From assembly GCA_021823605.1 (NCBI GenBank), contig JAKANV010000013.1, forward strand, positions 1 through 11,832: DNA of 11,832 bases, in the 5' to 3' direction. This DNA comes from a bacterium. Lineage in GTDB: Bacteria > Patescibacteriota > CPR2 > UBA1875 > JAJYID01. A program made the position numbers and the translations under genes. Positions 7,100-11,832 of this stretch are shown piece after piece. Under the pieces are notes generated by a model, which worked only from the letters and a program-made list of their open reading frames with translations, did no database searches and was not told the DNA's origin. Positions within the stretch are counted from its first letter, which is position 1. Each line of letters opens with the position of its first letter.

Positions 7100-8181
7100 G
7101 TTTGTGAGAAGTTAACTGTATTGCCTGCCGGGATTACGTCTATCCAAGTCTGACCGGGGTTAAACTTGATGCTGTTACCAGCTGAGTCTTTAAATACTGT
7201 TTGGGATTTTCTGTCTGCTTTCTCCCATGTGCCTTCCACCTGCTGACCATCAATATAGAAAAGCGCTCTGCCAGAACCAACGGTAGTAATAATCGTTGTT
7301 TGCTCCGCTATCCTCGTTTGGCCGTACTGAAAACCCGTAAACTCGACAACCACATTCTTTGGGGCAATCTGTGTACCTGTTTTTTTATCCTTAAATGGCA
7401 CACCAGCTAGGCTTCTAGCCCAAGTATTTGTATTTCTATCATAAGTATATACTGGATCATACTGTGGCCCTGAGAAATGAACCGTAGCGCTTGATGTCTG
7501 TGGTCGAAGTGTCGTCTTTGCATCCTCTTTGAAACTCAAACCGGCAAAATTACTGGTAGTCGGGTAGTTAGCCTTCTCTCCAGCCGCTCTAAGCTTATCG
7601 GTAGTTGTATAAACATTATGTGGGGCATACCGAGAGTTATCTCTCCAAAAATAATTGGCATTAAAGAATTGATTAATATCCTGTAGACCCAACGGACCAA
7701 TAAGATCAAGGGCGTCTTGGTTGCCTCCAACATGAGCAAACAGCGCATCATACTCAAGCGCCCAGTCGAGAAAATATGTGCGAGCGCTGCGAACTGGACC
7801 AATTTCTGAGACTTCATTCTCTTGGAAAAATGCCAGAAATCTCGTAATCCCACCCTCGGCGATGGTTTCATAAACAATACTTGCTTTATCGAGTCCTGAC
7901 TGTGGCCTGGCATCAGGATGGTTCTCTACTACGACTGCCACAATTTTCTTATCGTTTACCGCCGGCTCAACCTTGATTCCCATTAGTTTTGAGGGAACTC
8001 GAGTATCAACGGTTTCTTTCTTTTTTTCTGTTTTGACCGCTGTTGATTTTTCAACCGGTTTGGTAAACTCCATGTAAATTAAAACGCCCCCCACAATTAA
8101 AATTACTGAGGCGATTAAAAGAAAGTATTTATTCTTCAATACCTTCCAAAGCTTATGGAAAAACATTTTAATCTTACCCAT
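7096..8181 (-). CDS. DUF3048 domain protein (YerB-like), membrane-anchored
   Basis: 361 residues. A basic N-terminus is followed by one membrane helix (about 19-37) with no lipobox cysteine, then a Lys/Thr-rich linker (about 40-60) and an extracytoplasmic DUF3048 domain from about 65 to the end. Diagnostic stretches are ARPQSGLDKASIVYE (91-105), EGGITRFLAFF (109-119), IGPVRSAR (127-134) and DALFAHVGG (145-153). B. subtilis YerB belongs to this family; its biochemical function is not known to me. The ATG at 8181 lacks a clear ribosome binding site, and a TAGAAT resembling a -10 lies only about 13 bases upstream without a good -35, so the leader may be very short. It is the first gene of the run to murD, after the bL25 terminator. 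Confidence 0.88.
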   Translation of the reverse strand: MGKIKMFFHKLWKVLKNKYFLLIASVILIVGGVLIYMEFTKPVEKSTAVKTEKKKETVDTRVPSKLMGIKVEPAVNDKKIVAVVVENHPDARPQSGLDKASIVYETIAEGGITRFLAFFQENEVSEIGPVRSARTYFLDWALEYDALFAHVGGNQDALDLIGPLGLQDINQFFNANYFWRDNSRYAPHNVYTTTDKLRAAGEKANYPTTSNFAGLSFKEDAKTTLRPQTSSATVHFSGPQYDPVYTYDRNTNTWARSLAGVPFKDKKTGTQIAPKNVVVEFTGFQYGQTRIAEQTTIITTVGSGRALFYIDGQQVEGTWEKADRKSQTVFKDSAGNSIKFNPGQTWIDVIPAGNTVNFSQT

Positions 8182-8202
8182 TTGAGTACCATTCTACAGC
8201 AT

Positions 8203-8230
8203 AAAAAGACTTCCGAGAAGAAGTCTTTTT
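8203..8230 (-). terminator. Intrinsic terminator after the bL25 gene
   Basis: On the minus strand an 11-bp perfect stem (AAAAAGACTTC with its complement) around a 6-base loop, ending in five Ts, ten bases after the bL25 stop codon. It separates the bL25 transcript from the DUF3048 gene, though no strong promoter replaces it, so partial read-through is likely. Confidence 0.85.
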
Positions 8231-8240
8231 ACGTATAAGT

Positions 8241-8957
8241 TTACTCGCTTTTTTTCTCTTGTTCTGATGCTTGGGCTTCAGCTGGTTTAGCTTCTTCTGC
8301 CCCTTCAGCTGCTTCGCCGGTCTCTTCAGCCTGTCCCTGTTCAGCTTCAGGCATCTCACCTTCCTCAACCGGTTCCTCAAGCTCTGCCATCTCTTCTTCG
8401 CTTCTAGGCGGCTCTACATTTGCAACTGTTTCTTCTAGATCATCCTTAATCTCTACACCTTCCGGAACTTTTATGTCTTTTAGATGAATCACTGACTCAA
8501 AATCTTCCAAAACTGAGATATCCACTTCTATTTCATGTGGTAAATCCGCAGGCAGACACTCAACTTCAACCTCGCTTTTGTTGGTAATTAAACTACCAGA
8601 AAGATCAATAACAGCCACCGAATCACCAACAAAGTTTAGAGGTACTTGAGCTGTAATTTTCTCGCTCATCTTAATCTGATAAAGATCGGCATGAATAATA
8701 TTATCATTAACGGGGTTCTTATCAACTTCTTTGATTAAAACGTTTTTTGTCTTTTCGTCCGGAATTTCTATCTGCACGATAGTGCTTCCGCCGGATAGTC
8801 TATATGCCCTATCAAACTCTTTTTTGTTGACAGTCAAAGACATATTATCTTTGCCTTTTCCATATAAAACAACCGGTATCAGGCCTTCACGTCTAAGACC
8901 GGCAACTTTTTTACCTAGAATATCTCTTTTTTGAGCTTTGATTTTAATTTTTTCCAT
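8241..8957 (-). CDS. rplY: 50S ribosomal protein bL25 (Ctc/TL5 type) with acidic tail
   Basis: About 238 residues. The N-terminal 5S-rRNA-binding L25 domain (about 1-90) shows KAQKRDILGKK, the LRREGLIPVVLYG signature and KNPVNDNIIHADLYQI; the Ctc/TL5 beta domain follows (about 95-180, PLNFVGDSVAV...). The last 50 or so residues are nearly all Glu, Ala, Pro and Gln and must be disordered and acidic; such tails are common in long bL25 proteins. GTG (8966) and ATG (8963) lie just upstream in frame. I chose ATG 8957 because the product then starts at the usual place and GGTGAT, complementary to the 16S 3' end, sits four bases before it. It has its own promoter and terminator. Confidence 0.94.
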   Translation of the reverse strand: MEKIKIKAQKRDILGKKVAGLRREGLIPVVLYGKGKDNMSLTVNKKEFDRAYRLSGGSTIVQIEIPDEKTKNVLIKEVDKNPVNDNIIHADLYQIKMSEKITAQVPLNFVGDSVAVIDLSGSLITNKSEVEVECLPADLPHEIEVDISVLEDFESVIHLKDIKVPEGVEIKDDLEETVANVEPPRSEEEMAELEEPVEEGEMPEAEQGQAEETGEAAEGAEEAKPAEAQASEQEKKSE

Positions 8958-8986
8958 AATCATCACCGCTTTTTATAACAGAGTTT

Positions 8987-9015
8987 ATTGTAGCAGATAA
9001 AAGCTCTCGGGTCAA
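8987..9015 (-). promoter_or_regulatory. Promoter of the bL25 gene
   Basis: On the minus strand TTGACC (9015-9010), a 17-base spacer and TACAAT (8992-8987) preceded by TGC. It is the strongest consensus match in the window. The transcript should start near 8980, giving a leader of about 23 bases, and suits a highly expressed ribosomal protein. Confidence 0.82.
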
Positions 9016-9046
9016 CGAGATTCCACTAGAACTTTACAAAAAAAGA

Positions 9047-9376
9047 TTACTTTCTGAGTGCCTTACTTAAATCGCCGTCAAATTTTCTTATTGTCTGGTG
9101 GAAGTTAATGACCTCATCAGAAGTTATTGGTTCCTGAGAAATATGTTTTAAATCCAGCATATTTAAGTCGCTAACGATCTCTTTTGTTCTCTCTTTAGCA
9201 TAAAAATTTACAGAAACTGGAAGTTTGCATTTAGAGCATGTCATCTGCATCAGGAAAAGCCCGTCAAACTGCCCCACAAACTGTATTTCATCTATTTCGT
9301 AGACCTCCCCGCAAGCTGGACATTTAAGCGCGGTGTAGATATTTTTTATTAGTTCAAAAAATTGATTTCCATCCAT
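9047..9376 (-). CDS. Small zinc-ribbon protein of unknown function
   Basis: A 109-residue soluble protein that I do not recognise beyond its fold. Two knuckles, CPAC (C19, C22) and CSKC (C47, C50), separated by 24 residues with beta-strand character, form a probable zinc ribbon. The C-terminal half (about 60-109) is helical and ends in a basic patch. The ATG is supported by GGGGTGA eight bases upstream. It starts 59 bases after the glycosyltransferase gene with no terminator or convincing promoter between, so it is probably the last gene of that transcript. A role in protein or nucleic acid binding is possible but not shown. The 80 bases after it hold the bL25 promoter. Confidence 0.75.
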   Translation of the reverse strand: MDGNQFFELIKNIYTALKCPACGEVYEIDEIQFVGQFDGLFLMQMTCSKCKLPVSVNFYAKERTKEIVSDLNMLDLKHISQEPITSDEVINFHQTIRKFDGDLSKALRK

Positions 9377-9435
9377 ATGTTTTTCACCCCGCTAAAGTTA
9401 CTTTATATCTTAACCTATTTTGGTCCCCGAGCTAT

Positions 9436-11082
9436 CTATTTGTCAATCATAACCTTTGATTTTCTGACCTTTGGAGTAATAAACCATTCCAAATATTTAC
9501 CAAGCATCAGCCTAGTTTGCGCATCGACAGAAGGAATGGAGCTTAGTAATATAGCTACCGGCGGCGTGAAGAGCCATTGAGTAACCATCCCTATATAACG
9601 GAAGCGAGAATATTTTTCCGGTTTTTTGGGTAGAAGGGCTATATACGTCCAAACACTGAAGAAAACGCCAACCCAGGCGATAATAGCAAGTTTTGAGCTA
9701 TAAGCGGTCACATTATGAGCTATGACAGAGTCCATAAAGGGTTTATTGAAAAGAAGCGGTATCCAGGCACTTGCCAGAAGAAGTGAGGATGATGCCCAAG
9801 ATAGATGAGACACATACTGACGGAATGTTTGTACTGCCTTTTCTCTCATAGGTATTTCAGGATGCTTTAAAAAATTCTTCACAACAAATGGAAAATCGCT
9901 TGCTCCCCAAGCCCAGCGTCTTCGTTGTAAATACTGGCTCTTGAAAGTTTTCAAAAGAGTTTCATCCAAAACACAATCCTGATATACCGGCAAAAGAAGA
10001 GGCACCATTTCTATGTTCCCATTAAATGCAAAATAAGTACGGAAATACTGATGTCCATCTTCTACAATTGTCTGAGTTGACCAGAAATCTGTAACAAGTA
10101 GAGTTTTTAAGCTTTGGGTATGAGCAGCGAATGTTTTAAGTCTGTAAGGTCGCATAGACTCCACAATAATCCAAAAAGATGAAGCTATGGCAGCAACCCT
10201 ATTCGGCGCAGGAGCATCCCAGATACCGTTGAAAAGAAGTGCCACCGGTTGATATGTTTTTCTATCCCTATCTGGATCGATAATATATTTATAGGTAAGT
10301 TTGGAAAAATATTCATTATGAACTATATGATCAGAGTCAAGTGTTGTTACGAGAACATTTTCTGGGTTTAATCCGTCCGCCTCTATAACTTTCATCATTT
10401 TTCTAGCAGCAGAAACCATATTAGCGCCTTTTCCCCTTACCTCACCAACTACATCTTCATGTATATATATCAGGAGATTTCTAAAGACATTTTTATACTT
10501 TTTTTCTATCTCTTTTGAAACCTTCTTGAAGTTCTCCGCATCTCTTGCTTCTCCAGTAAGAACCACCATAATTTTATCGTTTGGATAGTTTGACTCTTTT
10601 AAATAGTTGAAGGTTCCATCCAAAATCTGGAAGTCTTCATTCCACATTGGTATCAGCGCCAGATGAATAATATCCTTACAATCTTTAACAAGTTCTTGTC
10701 TTCCCTCAAGATTTTTTATTTCTTCTACTTCTTTTCCTAAATCACGATATTTAATTTTCAGGAAAATATTTTTAGTCTTTGTCTTGTACTCTTCTTCTAT
10801 CTTTTTCTGGAATGCAGGTAAATCCTTTGAGACTGCTTCGCATCGCTCATACCAGTCAGTTCTCATGTTGTATTTCATATGATAAAGACCATTTATCAGG
10901 TGCCGGGCGATATTGAATGCCTTTAAAAACCAATACAAATTAAAGATTAGGATGAAATAAGCAACCATCAGTGGGAATGGATAAGCGAAAACAAAGGGAA
11001 AGATAATTACAATCCAAACTGATAGCCCCGGTATAATCTCTAGAAATCTTTGAAAGCCCCTAGAGTCAATCCAGCTTTCCAT
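9436..11082 (-). CDS. Membrane-bound family 2 glycosyltransferase, cellulose-synthase-like
   Basis: About 548 residues. Two N-terminal membrane helices (about 18-54) precede a cytosolic GT-A domain; three more hydrophobic segments follow near 427-445, 465-485 and 501-517. Processive GT2 motifs are in order: DSD in TTLDSDHI (about 249-251), the catalytic ED in TIVEDGHQYF (about 341-342) and QYLQRRRW (383-390), the QxxRW box that holds the polymer. It therefore probably polymerises or transfers a nucleotide sugar at the membrane; sugar and product are unknown, and there is no PilZ domain. An upstream ATG at 11100 overlaps the previous gene without a ribosome binding site. I chose ATG 11082, one base after that gene's stop, with GAGGG nine bases upstream. 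Confidence 0.88.
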   Translation of the reverse strand: MESWIDSRGFQRFLEIIPGLSVWIVIIFPFVFAYPFPLMVAYFILIFNLYWFLKAFNIARHLINGLYHMKYNMRTDWYERCEAVSKDLPAFQKKIEEEYKTKTKNIFLKIKYRDLGKEVEEIKNLEGRQELVKDCKDIIHLALIPMWNEDFQILDGTFNYLKESNYPNDKIMVVLTGEARDAENFKKVSKEIEKKYKNVFRNLLIYIHEDVVGEVRGKGANMVSAARKMMKVIEADGLNPENVLVTTLDSDHIVHNEYFSKLTYKYIIDPDRDRKTYQPVALLFNGIWDAPAPNRVAAIASSFWIIVESMRPYRLKTFAAHTQSLKTLLVTDFWSTQTIVEDGHQYFRTYFAFNGNIEMVPLLLPVYQDCVLDETLLKTFKSQYLQRRRWAWGASDFPFVVKNFLKHPEIPMREKAVQTFRQYVSHLSWASSSLLLASAWIPLLFNKPFMDSVIAHNVTAYSSKLAIIAWVGVFFSVWTYIALLPKKPEKYSRFRYIGMVTQWLFTPPVAILLSSIPSVDAQTRLMLGKYLEWFITPKVRKSKVMIDK

Positions 11083-11083
11083 T

Positions 11084-11476
11084 TTATGAAGCCCTCGCAT
11101 TAAGCGCTATAATTTCTAAGAATGTAATGATTCCCAGAAATAGATTTATACCCAAAAATACGTAAGTCAGAAACTTGTCCTTTCGATAGAAGTACTCTGC
11201 TGCCAAAATATTGATTATTATAATCATAAGAAACAGAGACGGCAGGACAAATGCCCCCATCCATGAACCGGTCTTTACTATCCCGAAAAGGTAGTTGTAT
11301 TTTATCGGCTGTGAAATCTGGTCAGCTTTAATATGAGTGAAAATGAAAGCCAAATTCACAAATACTATCACTCCCACGGCCATCAGAATATATTTGAAAG
11401 GTTTTTCCTGAAGGAAGGATTGAGCATGAACATTCTTCGCTGTTTTTGTAACGTGTTTTTTTATCTTTTGTCTCAT
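11084..11476 (-). CDS. Small three-helix membrane protein upstream of the glycosyltransferase
   Basis: 130 residues, no family recognised. A basic N-terminal segment of about 25 residues (MRQKIKKHVTKTAKN...) is followed by membrane helices near 29-47, 72-93 and 102-124, with an external or internal loop at 48-71. The ATG has AGGA seven bases upstream. Its stop is one base from the glycosyltransferase ATG, so the two are translationally coupled and the product may be an accessory subunit of that enzyme; this rests on position only. No strong promoter is visible: a TATAGAAT at 11509-11516 lacks a -35. Read-through from the tRNA block upstream is an alternative source of transcription. Confidence 0.72.
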   Translation of the reverse strand: MRQKIKKHVTKTAKNVHAQSFLQEKPFKYILMAVGVIVFVNLAFIFTHIKADQISQPIKYNYLFGIVKTGSWMGAFVLPSLFLMIIIINILAAEYFYRKDKFLTYVFLGINLFLGIITFLEIIALNARAS

Positions 11477-11545
11477 CTGTGATTCCTAGCTTAGCACTTT
11501 TTTCACTTATTCTATACATCTTTTCATATGGAGCCGATAGTCGGA

Positions 11546-11570
11546 TTTCCGTCTGAGCCGGATAAATTCC
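11546..11570 (-). repeat. Hairpin element, copy in the T-loop
   Basis: On the minus strand 25 bases starting GGAATTTATCCG and ending CGGAAA, with a TCCG/CGGA stem around a 7-base loop. It matches the D-loop copy at 19 of 25 positions and has the same length, but lies on the opposite strand. It occupies the T-loop of the outer tRNA-like structure. Confidence 0.65.
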
Positions 11571-11586
11571 CCTCCGACCTACTCTT

Positions 11587-11685
11587 GGAGTTTATCCCGC
11601 TCTTGGAGCCAACGGTGGGAATTGAACCCACGACCTCTGCTTTACGAAAGCATTGCTCTACCAACTGAGCTACGTTGGCGGGAAA
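11587..11685 (+). repeat. Hairpin element, copy in the anticodon loop, split around tRNA-Thr
   Basis: The left arm GGAGTTTATCCCGC (11587-11600) and the right arm GCGGGAAA (11678-11685) match the ends of the other two copies. TCCCGC and GCGGGA are complementary. What should be a short hairpin loop instead contains the complete tRNA-Thr (antisense in this orientation); the right arm begins within the last two bases of the tRNA acceptor. Confidence 0.5.
11604..11679 (-). tRNA. tRNA-Thr (anticodon CGU)
   Basis: A complete 76-nt cloverleaf with encoded CCA. The acceptor GCCAACG pairs with CGTTGGC, the discriminator is U73, and the D-arm is GCTC AGTTGGTA GAGC. The anticodon stem ATGCT/AGCAG has an A-G mismatch at 27-43; the loop TTCGTAA gives anticodon CGU, reading ACG. 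The T-arm is GTGGG TTCAATT CCCAC. It appears functional. It lies wholly inside the anticodon loop of the larger tRNA-like structure at 11529-11735, so its own 5' and 3' maturation would cut that outer RNA into two halves. Confidence 0.95.
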
Positions 11686-11695
11686 AGAGTTGCTC

Positions 11696-11720
11696 GGACT
11701 TTATCCGCCTTTAGCGGAAA
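11696..11720 (+). repeat. Hairpin element, copy in the D-loop
   Basis: 25 bases starting GGACTTTATCCGC and ending GCGGAAA, with a TCCGC/GCGGA stem around the 5-base loop CTTTA. It replaces most of the D-loop of the outer tRNA-like structure, leaving only AGTT on the minus strand and none of the conserved GG. Confidence 0.65.
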
Positions 11721-11735
11721 CTGAGCTATATCGGC

Positions 11736-11774
11736 TGGAGCGAGTAGTCCCGATTCGTCGGGACAACTCAACTT
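11736..11774 (-). other. 3' half of a further tRNA-like unit between tRNA-Gly and the nested structure
   Basis: Minus-strand reading: GAGTT, then a hairpin GTCCCGA/TCGGGAC (11764-11747) in the T-arm position, then TACTCGC, U and CCA. The last 12 bases match the 3' end of tRNA-Gly at 11 positions, and GAGTT occurs before the T-arm in both. The CCA at 11738-11736 touches the first acceptor base of the outer cloverleaf at 11735. No matching 5' half lies in the window; it could lie beyond tRNA-Gly past the right edge. Alternatives are a degenerate partial duplication of tRNA-Gly or a simple palindromic spacer. Confidence 0.5.
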
Positions 11775-11832
11775 TGGAGCGGGTAGCGGGAGTCGAACCC
11801 GCAACTCAACCTTGGGAAGGTTACATTATACC
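11775..11832 (-). tRNA. tRNA-Gly (anticodon CCC), 5' part beyond the window
   Basis: 58 bases of a tRNA with encoded CCA. The anticodon stem TAACC/GGTTG encloses TTCCCAA, so the anticodon is CCC, reading GGG. The T-arm is GCGGG TTCGACT CCCGC; the acceptor 3' strand is TACCCGC with U73, as usual for bacterial tRNA-Gly. The 5' acceptor strand (expected GCGGGTA) and most of the D-arm are cut off by the window edge. Confidence 0.92.

Larger units (their letters stand above)
11529..11735 (-). other. Loop-interrupted tRNA-like cloverleaf enclosing tRNA-Thr
   Basis: On the minus strand all four tRNA stems are present with perfect Watson-Crick pairing: acceptor GCCGATA (11735-11729) with TATCGGC (11539-11533), D-stem GCTC (11726-11723) with GAGC (11695-11692), anticodon stem ACTCT (11690-11686) with AGAGT (11585-11581), T-stem GTCGG (11578-11574) with CCGAC (11544-11540). 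It ends in U73-CCA, and TA, A26 and stem spacings are canonical, apart from a 2-base variable region. The loops are not: 27 bases in the D-loop, 100 in the anticodon loop (holding the whole tRNA-Thr) and 29 in the T-loop. No anticodon can be assigned. Stem sequences resemble tRNA-Thr. It may be a pseudogene, an RNA processed in pieces, or a tRNA hit by small hairpin elements. Confidence 0.7.

Noticed and set aside
7536..7913. 125-codon minus-strand open frame inside the DUF3048 gene
   Set aside because: It lies in another frame under the strongly conserved DUF3048 motifs, so it is a shadow of that gene.
11328..11519. Minus-strand 63-codon open frame upstream of the small membrane protein
   Set aside because: It overlaps the start of the three-helix protein gene in another frame, has no ribosome binding site, and its composition is not protein-like.
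11747..11764. The GTCCCGA-TTCG-TCGGGAC hairpin as an intrinsic terminator after tRNA-Gly
   Set aside because: No T-run follows on either strand; its position fits the T-arm of a tRNA-like 3' half better.
11529..11832. CRISPR array or integrative-element attachment site at the tRNA block
   Set aside because: The repeats are short hairpins of alternating orientation without regular spacers, and no cas, integrase or phage gene is present in the window.

Overview
The window looks like part of a small, AT-rich bacterial genome, most likely a Candidate Phyla Radiation (Patescibacteria/Parcubacteria-like) member. This is inferred from gene content: a DUF3048 protein, a winged-helix plus degenerate nucleotidyltransferase regulator, a cellulose-synthase-like GT2 enzyme with a small zinc-ribbon partner, an HTH-tagged Nramp protein, bL25 with a long acidic tail, and tight gene packing. 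TGA, TAA and TAG all act as stops, so the code is standard and not the UGA-Gly code of Gracilibacteria/Absconditabacteria. Nothing here fixes the exact lineage. No intergenic stretch exceeds 300 bases.

Almost everything reads on the minus strand; rpmB is the only plus-strand gene. In minus-strand transcription order (high to low coordinates): a tRNA block (tRNA-Gly(CCC), cut by the right edge, and tRNA-Thr(CGU)) interlaced with tRNA-like half units (11529-11832); a small membrane protein, a GT2 glycosyltransferase and a zinc-ribbon protein (11476-9047); bL25 with its own promoter and terminator (9015-8203); an overlapping run of DUF3048 protein, Nramp transporter, murI and murD (8181-3545); a second promoter-led operon of wHTH regulator, AI-2E family transporter and metallo-beta-lactamase-fold hydrolase (3497-1159) ending at a terminator shared with rpmB; then an M50 site-2 protease gene whose stop codon touches tRNA-Pro(GGG) (828-116), with a possible further gene leaving the left edge.

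Themes: murI makes D-glutamate and murD attaches it to UDP-MurNAc-L-Ala, and the two genes overlap, so peptidoglycan precursor synthesis is coupled. The DUF3048 protein and GT2 cassette point to other envelope functions. bL28 and bL25 are ribosomal. rpmB and the M50 gene diverge from antiparallel promoters that share one palindromic -10 sequence.

The most unusual part is 11529-11774. Around the intact tRNA-Thr there is a second, larger tRNA-like cloverleaf whose four stems (7+4+5+5 bp) are all perfect Watson-Crick and which ends in U73-CCA, but each of its three loops is replaced by a related hairpin element with the core GGANTTTATCC. The complete tRNA-Thr lies inside its anticodon loop. A further 3' tRNA-like half sits between it and tRNA-Gly, suggesting that the nesting pattern repeats.
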